DNA of 10,253 nucleotides from Terramyces sp. JEL0728 (taxonomy: Eukaryota > Chytridiomycota > Chytridiomycetes > Rhizophydiales > Terramycetaceae). This document shows positions 1-5,121 of the stretch, piece after piece. Position 1 is the first letter of the stretch. Each line of letters opens with the position of its first letter. Made by a program: the position numbers and the translations under genes. Below the pieces are notes generated by a model. It ran no database searches. It was not told the origin of the DNA and saw nothing but the letters and a program-made list of their open reading frames with translations. The stretch spans positions 1-10,253 of the forward strand of contig JADIIU010000230.1 in assembly GCA_027603945.1 (NCBI GenBank). The letters are read 5' to 3'.

Positions 1-433
1 AATCATAGCCAAACGGAATTGGCTGCTGCGTTTTAAAGTCTTTGACCATCACAGAAACAACAGTGTCGTAAGTGTCAAATGGGTACGTGACAGTTTTAGC
101 GTCCAAGATCGGTATAACTGAAGTTACCTGCTGCAGAAAATCTTTGGCGTCTTTGAAATCATTTGATTTTCCGTTAATGACGAGAGAGTAGTTGACAGCT
201 GAGATGGACGAAGACACGACAGTTAATTGAAGGGCAATCGGGTTGAATGCCGCAATTTGATTGGTAACATTGACATCAGCAGAAACTCCAGCTCCAACTC
301 CAGCTTTTTCTCTATTGTTGAACGACCTGTTGTTGATCCAGGTACAGACACCAATTACGCCCAAGTACAGCACAAAACATAATAAGAAAATCACCTTTTG
401 GTGCAATTTTAGTCCTCCAACCTGATATGTCAT
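1..433 (-). CDS. DUF4436-like membrane protein, paralogue A (N-terminal part)
   Basis: This is the amino-terminal 144 residues of a gene that runs off the left edge. The ATG at 433-431 gives MTYQVGGLKLHQ, which aligns directly with the starts of the two neighbouring paralogues. One hydrophobic helix (about residues 14-31) acts as a signal anchor. It is followed by an extracytoplasmic domain containing NVTNQI, VNYSLVINGK and the hallmark YPFDTY. The rest of the ectodomain and the three carboxy-terminal helices seen in paralogue B should lie outside the window. The reading frame is open throughout, so it lacks both introns found in paralogue C. The assignment to DUF4436 rests on the YPFD(T/R)Y motif and the 1+3 helix layout as I remember the family; no biochemical function is known to me. 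A TATA box lies 30 nt upstream of the ATG. Confidence 0.8.
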   Translation of the reverse strand, partial: MTYQVGGLKLHQKVIFLLCFVLYLGVIGVCTWINNRSFNNREKAGVGAGVSADVNVTNQIAAFNPIALQLTVVSSSISAVNYSLVINGKSNDFKDAKDFLQQVTSVIPILDAKTVTYPFDTYDTVVSVMVKDFKTQQPIPFGYD

Positions 434-741
434 TGAATGAGTTTCTTTCCTGTCGTCTTTATATATTTTTTCGGCGTTTCAGAATAATAGAAGTGTGGCT
501 TTTATGGCAAAATAACATGGAAATTGGTGGTACATGCAATGGCGGTACTTTTGGAGGGAAATAAATATCTTATATGAAATAGTTGACACTGAAGAGCGAG
601 CCGGGAATTCATTTGCTTACGCACCCCATGGAGTTTATTTGCGGGCATTGAGCATCAAAGAGGGCAGTTCAGGGACCAGGGAATTGGACAAAGGGAAGAA
701 AGACACCGAAATTTAATCACAATAAACGAGTTATATATTAA
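434..741. other. Intergenic spacer between tandem DUF4436-like genes
   Basis: This 308-bp spacer holds the promoter of paralogue A at its left end and the 3' flank of paralogue B at its right end. The minus strand downstream of paralogue B has AATATA-type but no perfect AATAAA signal. A 60-codon plus-strand frame (534-716) starts with ATG, but it resembles no protein I know and is probably chance. No repeat or RNA gene was seen. Confidence 0.5.
458..465 (-). promoter_or_regulatory. TATA box of paralogue A
   Basis: On the minus strand this reads TATATAAA. The first T of TATAAA is 30 nt upstream of the A of the ATG at 433. The same element occurs at nearly the same distance before the other two paralogues (31 and 32 nt), which supports its being functional. 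Confidence 0.6.
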
Positions 742-1641
742 TTATCTGCGAGAGTTCAAAGTAGTAGAATATGGGAGATATTGCTCTTGCTTTGGTGTGG
801 GTTTCCCGTCAGCAGTATATACAGTTACATAGTTGATCAAGCCCATTGCAACAGCTGCTGTAACCAGAAACATGCACGGGAAGAAGGCCAGAACATCCGC
901 ATTGCATCCAACAGGTGGGGCACCAGGTTGCGCATTACGGATATTTGGCAGCGCAAATAGGATAGCACCTACAGCAGCTATTGTCGGTGGTTCTACTTTT
1001 CTGCCTCTGGTCCAGATGGAAAGAGTAACCATGAATGCAGCACCAGATAGCACCCACATTGTGCAATATAAAAATATGCTAAAAACAATGGAAATAGTAG
1101 TTCGCTGCAAATTAATCGCAAACAGTTTTTCTACTGCTGGGCCATCATCGTTACCAGCGACATCGATAACATCAATATTACTTTTCCACAAATCGATACT
1201 CCCTGAAAAATCAAAACCAAATGGAATTGGCTGCTGCGTTTTAAAGTCTTTGACCATCACAGACACGAAAGTGCTGTAAGTGTCGAATGGATAAGTAACT
1301 GTCTTGGAATCTGTAATAGGAATCACACTGGTAATTTGTTGAAGGAAATCTTTGGCGTCTTTGAAATCACTGGCTTTACCATTAATAACAATCGAGTAAT
1401 TTACAGCAGATACAACTGACGTAACTACACTTAGTTGAAGGCCATTAGAGTTGAATGATTGGATTTGGTTGGTTACGTTGACATCTGCGAGGACTCCAGC
1501 TCCAGCACCCGACTGTTCGCGATCTTGAAATGCAGCATTGTTCAAGAATGTACACAATAGTATCAGCCCAGCATAGACAATTAATCCAAGCAGGAATAGT
1601 AGTCTTTGAGATAGCTGTAATCCGCCAACTTTGAAAGCCAT
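742..1641 (-). CDS. DUF4436-like four-helix membrane protein, paralogue B
   Basis: This 299-residue protein is complete and uninterrupted. It has a short cytoplasmic start (MAFKVGGLQLSQ), helix 1 at about 14-33, and an extracytoplasmic domain at about 35-180 with NVTNQI, VNYSIVINGK and YPFDTY (117-122). Three further helices follow at about 182-209, 220-232 and 250-271. A conserved basic loop, TRGRKVEPP, joins helices 2 and 3, and a short polar tail ends the protein. The layout fits the DUF4436 family as I know it; the role is unknown, and a plasma or endomembrane location is inferred from the helices. It lies in tandem with paralogue A and is divergent from paralogue C. About 128 bp around helices 2-3 are almost identical to paralogue C although the rest has diverged, which suggests gene conversion. 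It has no introns, unlike C. Confidence 0.85.
   Translation of the reverse strand: MAFKVGGLQLSQRLLFLLGLIVYAGLILLCTFLNNAAFQDREQSGAGAGVLADVNVTNQIQSFNSNGLQLSVVTSVVSAVNYSIVINGKASDFKDAKDFLQQITSVIPITDSKTVTYPFDTYSTFVSVMVKDFKTQQPIPFGFDFSGSIDLWKSNIDVIDVAGNDDGPAVEKLFAINLQRTTISIVFSIFLYCTMWVLSGAAFMVTLSIWTRGRKVEPPTIAAVGAILFALPNIRNAQPGAPPVGCNADVLAFFPCMFLVTAAVAMGLINYVTVYTADGKPTPKQEQYLPYSTTLNSRR
920..1047 (-). repeat. Inverted near-identical tract, copy 1 (paralogue B)
   Basis: This 128-bp tract is the reverse complement of 2858-2985 with a single mismatch (a synonymous T/C in a Phe codon). It covers the end of helix 2, the TRGRKVEPP loop and helix 3. Flanking coding sequence is clearly less similar, including at third positions. 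It is coding sequence, not a mobile element. Confidence 0.85.
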
Positions 1642-1666
1642 TTGTGGTCAAGGACACTTTCCGGCC

Positions 1667-1672
1667 TTTATA
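1667..1672 (-). promoter_or_regulatory. TATA box of paralogue B
   Basis: TATAAA on the minus strand; its first T is 31 nt upstream of the A of the ATG at 1641. Confidence 0.6.
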
Positions 1673-2194
1673 CGCTACACTGTTTCAAATTATCACCTTG
1701 TGGCTCTTTGAGATATTAACTGCAATCACTTACTCTTGATGGATTTGTCGAGACAGATTCTTGCGGCATTTTGTAATATACTGGATTGTCCAATGTTTCA
1801 CCTGCCCTACCAGTCTATTGCAAATCCACTTGTGAAATAATCAAGTTCCGACAAAGGCAGAGTTTTCCCCTTGTTTCTCGGTGTTTGGCTGGGGGTTTCA
1901 AACTAACAATCACAGGAAGGCGTCCATAACTGAAGCTTATCTGACCGCTTCTGTTGGCAATCATAGTCATATTGAATCCGCCGTAACCTTTGTACTTTAG
2001 ACCCGCCCTTATCTGCAGCTAACCAGCTTTGAGAGACATGTTTTCAAATGACACTTTCGACTCACTGGTGGAGCCAAGAAAATCCCCTTGTACAAAGATT
2101 CAAAGTCAAAATAGTGCCAGAATCATCTTGTCAAAACCACCATTTTACTCTTCTCCATGGGTATTTCCACGAATGTTATCCACGCCATTGAGCT

Positions 2195-2200
2195 TATAAA
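2195..2200 (+). promoter_or_regulatory. TATA box of paralogue C
   Basis: TATAAA whose first T is 32 nt upstream of the A of the ATG at 2227. An out-of-frame ATG at 2211 lies between the two. It would open a 15-codon overlapping uORF (2211-2258) if transcription began before it. The usual TATA-to-start distance of about 30 nt would place the mRNA 5' end after it. Confidence 0.55.
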
Positions 2201-2226
2201 ATCCAGAACAATGTTTGAAATCCAAA

Positions 2227-3295
2227 ATGGCACTCATCATTGGAGGCAAGCGTGTTAGTCAACGATTACTATTTGCACTTGGCGCCTTACTCTACATTGC
2301 GATTATCGTGATTTGTACAATCTTTAACGGGATGTCTTATAACCATCGTCAAGGGTCTGGCGTTGGTGGATTGACTTTTAGTAATGTAAACGTTTCAAAC
2401 CAAATTATTGCGTTCAATCCCACTGCTCTTCAAATAACGGTAACAGTAATCTAAATTCAGCTGATTTCTTCGGTTGTATCATCAGTCAATTATTCCATCT
2501 TTATCAATGGTAAAGCCAATGATTTTAAAGTAAGATTTGTTGACACAGGATGCAAGAGATTCGCTTCAACAAGTATCAAGCAGTATTCCCATTATTGAAG
2601 CCCACACCGTAACATATCCATTTGATACTTATTATACTATCGTCTCGGTTCTCGTAAAGGATTTCTCTTCGCAGAAACCAATTCCATTCAGCTACGACTT
2701 TTCTGGTGCTATTGATTTGTGGAAGAGTGATATCGAAGCTTATGGCGATGGTAGCTCGTTAGGACCTACTGAAGAAACGCTGTTTGAAATCACTATTACG
2801 AGAACGTACATTACGATTGTATTCAGTATTTTCTTGTACGCTATCATGTGGGTCCTTTCTGGTGCTGCATTCATGGTTACTCTTTCCATCTGGACCAGAG
2901 GCAGAAAAGTAGAACCACCGACAATAGCTGCTGTAGGTGCTATCCTATTCGCGCTGCCAAATATCCGTAATGCGCAACCTGGTGCTCCAGCAGTTGGATG
3001 TAACGCAGATATCGTAGCGTTCTTCCCGTGTTTGATCCTAGTAACTGCTTCTGTAGCTATGGGTCTAATCAACTACTTTAGTGTATACAAAGCCGACGCC
3101 AAGGTACAACCAGCAAAGGCACCATTGGTACAAAATGATACTGTACTCAACATGGAAGGCGTAAGGGATAACAAACCCCCTTCGATTAAAAAGGAAGAAA
3201 GACCAGCTTCAGTAAAATCGGCCAAGAAGGACGAAAAGCAAGATGTGGTTGATTCTCAACCAAGGGCAGAGGTTCAATCTTACCAATACGAATAA
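2227..3295 (+). CDS. DUF4436-like membrane protein, paralogue C (3 exons)
   Basis: Exons 2227-2439, 2461-2529 and 2549-3295 encode 342 residues. The ATG at 2227 (MALIIGGKRVSQ) aligns with the starts of A and B. Unspliced DNA has an in-frame TAA at 2452 and a frameshift near 2530. Removing 21 nt and 19 nt with GT..AG ends restores alignment to A and B without gap or loss (LQITLISSVVSSVNYS and NDFKDARDSLQQ across the joins). Helix 1 lies at about 14-33, YPFDTY at 117-122, and helices 2-4 at about 181-208, 219-231 and 248-268. C differs from B by a tail of about 70 residues after helix 4 that is rich in Lys, Glu and Pro and is presumably cytosolic. AATAAA follows the stop at once. The alternative of a pseudogene is unlikely, since both lesions have splice-site ends. 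Confidence 0.85.
2440..2460 (+). other. 21-nt spliceosomal intron (paralogue C, intron 1)
   Basis: Begins GTAACA, ends TTCAG, phase 0. It carries CTAAAT just before the 3' end as a branch-point candidate, and an in-frame TAA. Removal joins ACG to CTG and restores alignment with both intronless paralogues. Confidence 0.85.
2530..2548 (+). other. 19-nt spliceosomal intron (paralogue C, intron 2)
   Basis: Begins GTAAGA, ends CACAG, phase 0, with TTGAC as the branch-point candidate. It is the shortest in the window. Its length is not a multiple of three, so retention shifts the frame. Paralogues A and B have DFKDAKD uninterrupted here. Confidence 0.88.
2858..2985 (+). repeat. Inverted near-identical tract, copy 2 (paralogue C)
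   Basis: Partner of 920-1047: 128 bp with one mismatch, in opposite orientation, about 1.8 kb away. It encodes SGAAFMVTLSIW through NAQPGA. Confidence 0.85.
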
Positions 3296-3296
3296 C

Positions 3297-3302
3297 AATA
3301 AA
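3297..3302 (+). promoter_or_regulatory. Polyadenylation signal of paralogue C
   Basis: AATAAA one base after the TAA stop (3293-3295). The 3' UTR must be very short or must run into the convergent gene, whose stop is at 3329 or 3367. Confidence 0.6.
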
Positions 3303-3328
3303 TATATTAGTTATATCAGAGACAATCG

Positions 3329-3663
3329 CTATTGCGTTTGATTTCCGCTAGGATTGATGTCTAGGGTCAATTATATATACCAATTTGATAATTGTCGTTG
3401 CGCATTTCAGTGAGGAGTTCTGCAACTTCCAATTCTTGTGCAGTCGGAACGTTTAAGCGAGTATCGATCGGAATCTGGTACCTTAATTTGCTCTGTTTCT
3501 TTTTATGCTTTATCGGTAATATTTTGCGCTGTGAAATTGGTTTTGGTTGGTTTGCGCCTTTGGTTAGCACTTTAATCGCATCACTTTCTAGTGTTATACT
3601 TTGATTACCAAGTTCTTGTATTGATAGATTGGTAATCATGTCGCTCAGATCTTGGATTGTCAT
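3329..3663 (-). CDS. Small orphan protein, about 104 residues (2 exons proposed)
   Basis: I do not recognise this protein. The ATG at 3663 opens MTIQDLSDMITNLSIQELG. A Lys-rich middle follows (KHKKKQSKLRYQ, about 53-64), then a Leu/Glu-rich segment (AQELEVAELLTEMRND). No signal peptide or membrane helix is seen, so it is probably soluble, and the basic stretch may act as a nuclear signal. Read without splicing it ends at 3367 after 98 residues. A GT..AG segment of 20 nt (3361-3380) with a TTGAC branch motif like the proven introns lies just before that stop. If removed, the protein ends DINPSGNQTQ at a TAG at 3329-3331 (104 residues; exons 3381-3663 and 3329-3360). No homology decides between the two. 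It is convergent with paralogue C. Confidence 0.55.
3361..3380 (-). other. Candidate 20-nt intron in the small orphan gene
   Basis: On the minus strand it begins GTATAT and ends CCTAG, with TTGAC placing the candidate branch adenosine 6 nt from the 3' end, as in the proven introns. Phase 1. It is supported by motif similarity only and lacks a homology test. Confidence 0.55.
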
Positions 3664-3713
3664 GGCGAGTTGAAGAAAGCTAAATTTTCCCAGCCTTTGA
3701 AATATACAGTAAC

Positions 3714-3785
3714 CTCTGTTTATTACACAGCTAGTATCTCTGTTTATTACATAACTAGTATCTCTATTATCACATGTAACTATTA
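3714..3785. repeat. 24-bp tandem repeat, about 2-3 units, carrying poly(A) signals
   Basis: Two good units (3714-3737, 3738-3761) of CTCTGTTTATTACA.. type are followed by a decayed third. On the minus strand each good unit contains AATAAA (3719-3724 and 3743-3748), 66 and 42 nt past the stop of the VanZ-like gene. The repeat has therefore duplicated that gene's polyadenylation signal. It also lies 50-120 bp upstream of the small orphan gene. Confidence 0.7.
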
Positions 3786-3789
3786 CAAA

Positions 3790-4220
3790 TCAATCTTCAA
3801 TATATACAGTTTCCAGCTCTACATAGTCTACCGTACGCTGCCTAGACCTGTAGATATATTCAACGATCAAAGCACTCGCAATACCAAACGCACTTCCCTT
3901 TAGATTCGCCTACGATTAAAACCAAGTACTAGAATATCCTGGAAATCAAATTGACGATACGGAAGCAGCCCTTGAACAACTTCGCTCCCAAATGAAACCA
4001 GTAACATTAATATTACTGTTATTAGTGCGTTTTTAAAAGTGTTCCGCTGCCATACAAAATATAATACAATTGAAAGAATGTAAAATCCAGTAAAATGGAG
4101 TGTCTTGTCGTTCTTGAGGAATTGCGGTAATAGTGGGACGATAGCTGAATTTGGGAGAAACCCTAACAGCGCCAAAAGCCCAAGTATTACTCCAAGCAGA
4201 ATCACACACTGGTATCGCAT
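3790..4220 (-). CDS. VanZ-like family membrane protein (2 exons)
   Basis: Exons 4220-3930 and 3909-3790 encode 136 residues. Hydrophobic helices lie at about 6-23, 43-57, 65-78 and 102-117. The family signature is clear: DKTLHFTGFYILS (38-50), SEVVQGLLPYRQFDFQDILAN (79-99) with conserved Glu, Gln, Pro-Tyr-Arg and Asp positions, then GSAFG after the splice. Unspliced, the frame runs into FNRRRI and stops. Removing 20 nt continues the expected DILAN..GSAFGIASALIVEY. The family is named after the teicoplanin-resistance protein VanZ; in fungi, small VanZ-like proteins are of unknown role and no antibiotic link is implied. Only 41 bp separate its ATG from the stop of the gene upstream on the same strand, so its promoter must overlap that gene's 3' end unless they are co-transcribed. 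Confidence 0.82.
3910..3929 (-). other. 20-nt spliceosomal intron (VanZ-like gene)
   Basis: On the minus strand it begins GTACTT, ends CGTAG, phase 0, with TTAAT as branch candidate 6 nt from the end. Removal joins CTA to GCG and restores the VanZ-family DILAN..GS core. Confidence 0.87.
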
Positions 4221-4257
4221 TCAATTTGAGAAAAGGAGACAAAAACCGCACCATAAT

Positions 4258-4263
4258 TTTATT
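4258..4263 (-). promoter_or_regulatory. Poly(A) signal overlapping a stop codon
   Basis: AATAAA on the minus strand; its first two bases are the last two of the TAA stop (4264-4262) of the gene upstream of the VanZ-like gene. Confidence 0.5.
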
Positions 4264-4885
4264 AATATTTTTTAACCTTCTTTTTGGGATCTTCTTCATC
4301 CTCAATTGCTCTCTTTTTGTTTTCTTTCTTTTCATCTTCATTTTTGGCCTTCTTTTTCGTTTCCTTTTCCTCAATCTTTGGCAGGTTCAGCGAGTCGACC
4401 CTACAATTAACCTGGGAATACCATTTGGTGTGTAGCTGCTTTATCGTTTTAGCTACTTTCTTTCCATCTCCTCTCACTGAAAATGCAACGAATCTGTTTT
4501 CTTTTACTTTCTCGGCCCATTCATCTTCGCTTCTCTTCCATTCGCAAACTGCTCGCTGTTTCTTTTGCTTGTCCCACGGTTGCACTCCAGAGTAGCATTC
4601 AAACGGATACTTTAATTCTATTGTAACTCGAGATTCGTGAACTCCAGTCTGTAACCACATCTTTAAAATATCTCGCTCGTCAATGGAAAGTTTCGCTCGG
4701 TGAGTGACCATTGTCTTTGTGCTGACTATACAAAAATATTCAATTACTAAAGTTTGTTTAATTACTTTTAATACTGTTTGGATACGCTCTTTTGGATCTG
4801 GGACTAGGCCAAAGTCGGATTCAAAGAGATTTCCTCTTTCAAATACCAGGGCTTCTACTATAGTAATTGGGGGTTCTTTGGACAT
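4262..4885 (-). CDS. Unrecognised 207-residue protein with Lys/Glu-rich tail
   Basis: I do not recognise a family. The ATG at 4885 begins MSKEPPITIVEALVFERGN. Residues 1 to about 165 look like one folded, soluble alpha/beta domain (ERIQTVLKVIKQTLVIEYFCIV, DERDILKMWLQTG, VTIELKYPFECYSGVQPW, NRFVAFSVRGDGKKVAKTIKQ). From about 168 the chain turns into alternating Lys/Glu runs and ends DPKKKVKKY, a likely nuclear signal. No signal peptide or transmembrane helix is visible. The frame is open throughout. A GT..AG 21-mer inside it (within GKKVAKTIKQ) could be spliced without changing frame, but nothing requires it. It is divergent from the MYND gene, sharing a 236-bp spacer. Confidence 0.7.
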   Translation of the reverse strand: MSKEPPITIVEALVFERGNLFESDFGLVPDPKERIQTVLKVIKQTLVIEYFCIVSTKTMVTHRAKLSIDERDILKMWLQTGVHESRVTIELKYPFECYSGVQPWDKQKKQRAVCEWKRSEDEWAEKVKENRFVAFSVRGDGKKVAKTIKQLHTKWYSQVNCRVDSLNLPKIEEKETKKKAKNEDEKKENKKRAIEDEEDPKKKVKKY

Positions 4886-4913
4886 TTTTTAGATTTTCAA
4901 AAAAAATTGATAT

Positions 4914-4920
4914 TGACTCA
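4914..4920 (+). promoter_or_regulatory. TGACTCA (Gcn4/AP-1-type) motif
   Basis: A perfect 7-bp bZIP consensus site 29 bp upstream of the ATG at 4885 in the divergent spacer. A single short match, so it may be chance. Confidence 0.3.
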
Positions 4921-4958
4921 CATTTTTCATTGTCAATAAGATATAAGGCGTGGAAGGG

Positions 4959-5067
4959 CTGGATCTATAAAGTACCGTCTGCAGCTGTAGGCTGGGTCTA
5001 TAAAGTACCATCTGCAGCTGTAGGTTGGATCTATAAAGTACCGTCTGCAGCTGTAGGTTGGATCTAC
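4959..5067 (+). repeat. 33-bp tandem repeat, 3.3 units, each with TATAAA and CTGCAGCTG
   Basis: Units lie at 4959-4991, 4992-5024 and 5025-5057, plus about 10 bp of a fourth, differing at only a few positions. Each contains TATAAA and the overlapping palindromes CTGCAG and CAGCTG (an E-box core). Because 33 is a multiple of three, frames stay open across it: GWIYKVPSAAV is repeated on the plus strand, but with no ATG upstream, so coding is unlikely. Its place between the divergent genes and the last TATAAA (5032-5037) suggest a multiplied core-promoter element for the MYND gene. Confidence 0.85.
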
Positions 5068-5070
5068 TCA

Positions 5071-5114
5071 ATGTCCAACCAGTCTTCTCGATGAGTGAGA
5101 TGTCATTCTTGTGA
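5071..5114 (+). other. Two overlapping short upstream ORFs before the MYND gene
   Basis: ATG at 5071 opens seven codons ending in TGA at 5092-5094. A second ATG at 5091 overlaps that stop (ATGA) and ends at 5114. Both precede the ATG at 5122. They would lie in the leader if transcription starts about 30 nt after the TATAAA at 5032. They are irrelevant if it starts further downstream. Confidence 0.35.
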
Positions 5115-5121
5115 TAATAAA

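Larger units (their letters stand above)
1642..2226. promoter_or_regulatory. Divergent promoter region between paralogues B and C
   Basis: This 585-bp stretch separates two head-to-head DUF4436-like genes and has no credible gene of its own. Each end carries a TATA box about 30 nt from its ATG. Two identical CTTATCTG octamers (1936-1943 and 2008-2015) are, read on the minus strand, CAGATAAG, matching the WGATAR consensus of fungal GATA factors. A CCAAT pentamer lies at 1789-1793. These motif matches are short and could be chance; co-regulation of B and C is an inference from the arrangement. Confidence 0.45.

Noticed and set aside
534..716. 60-codon plus-strand ORF in the first spacer
   Set aside because: It has an ATG and a nearby AATAAA, but composition is protein-unlike, no family is recognised and it sits in a promoter spacer.
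833..1279. Antisense ORF of 148 codons over paralogue B, with a similar one at 2740-3072 over paralogue C
   Set aside because: Both are shadows of the same converted coding tract; their mutual similarity follows from that, not from coding on the opposite strand.
2440..2548. Paralogue C as a pseudogene with a stop and a frameshift
   Set aside because: Both lesions lie inside GT..AG segments whose exact removal restores gap-free alignment with A and B, and identical structures occur in four other genes.
3790..4220. VanZ-like gene as bacterial transfer or antibiotic resistance
   Set aside because: It carries the same 20-nt intron type and base usage as its neighbours, and VanZ-like proteins are widespread; the name does not imply resistance.
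4440..4470. Possible in-frame 21-nt intron inside the 207-residue orphan gene
   Set aside because: GT..AG ends are present, but without a homologue there is no reason to remove it; it encodes a plausible Lys-rich stretch.
4867..5094. Open frame with GWIYKVPSAAV repeats
   Set aside because: It has no ATG before the repeats; the frame is open only because the unit is 33 bp. The minus-strand frame at 4889-5128 is open for the same reason.
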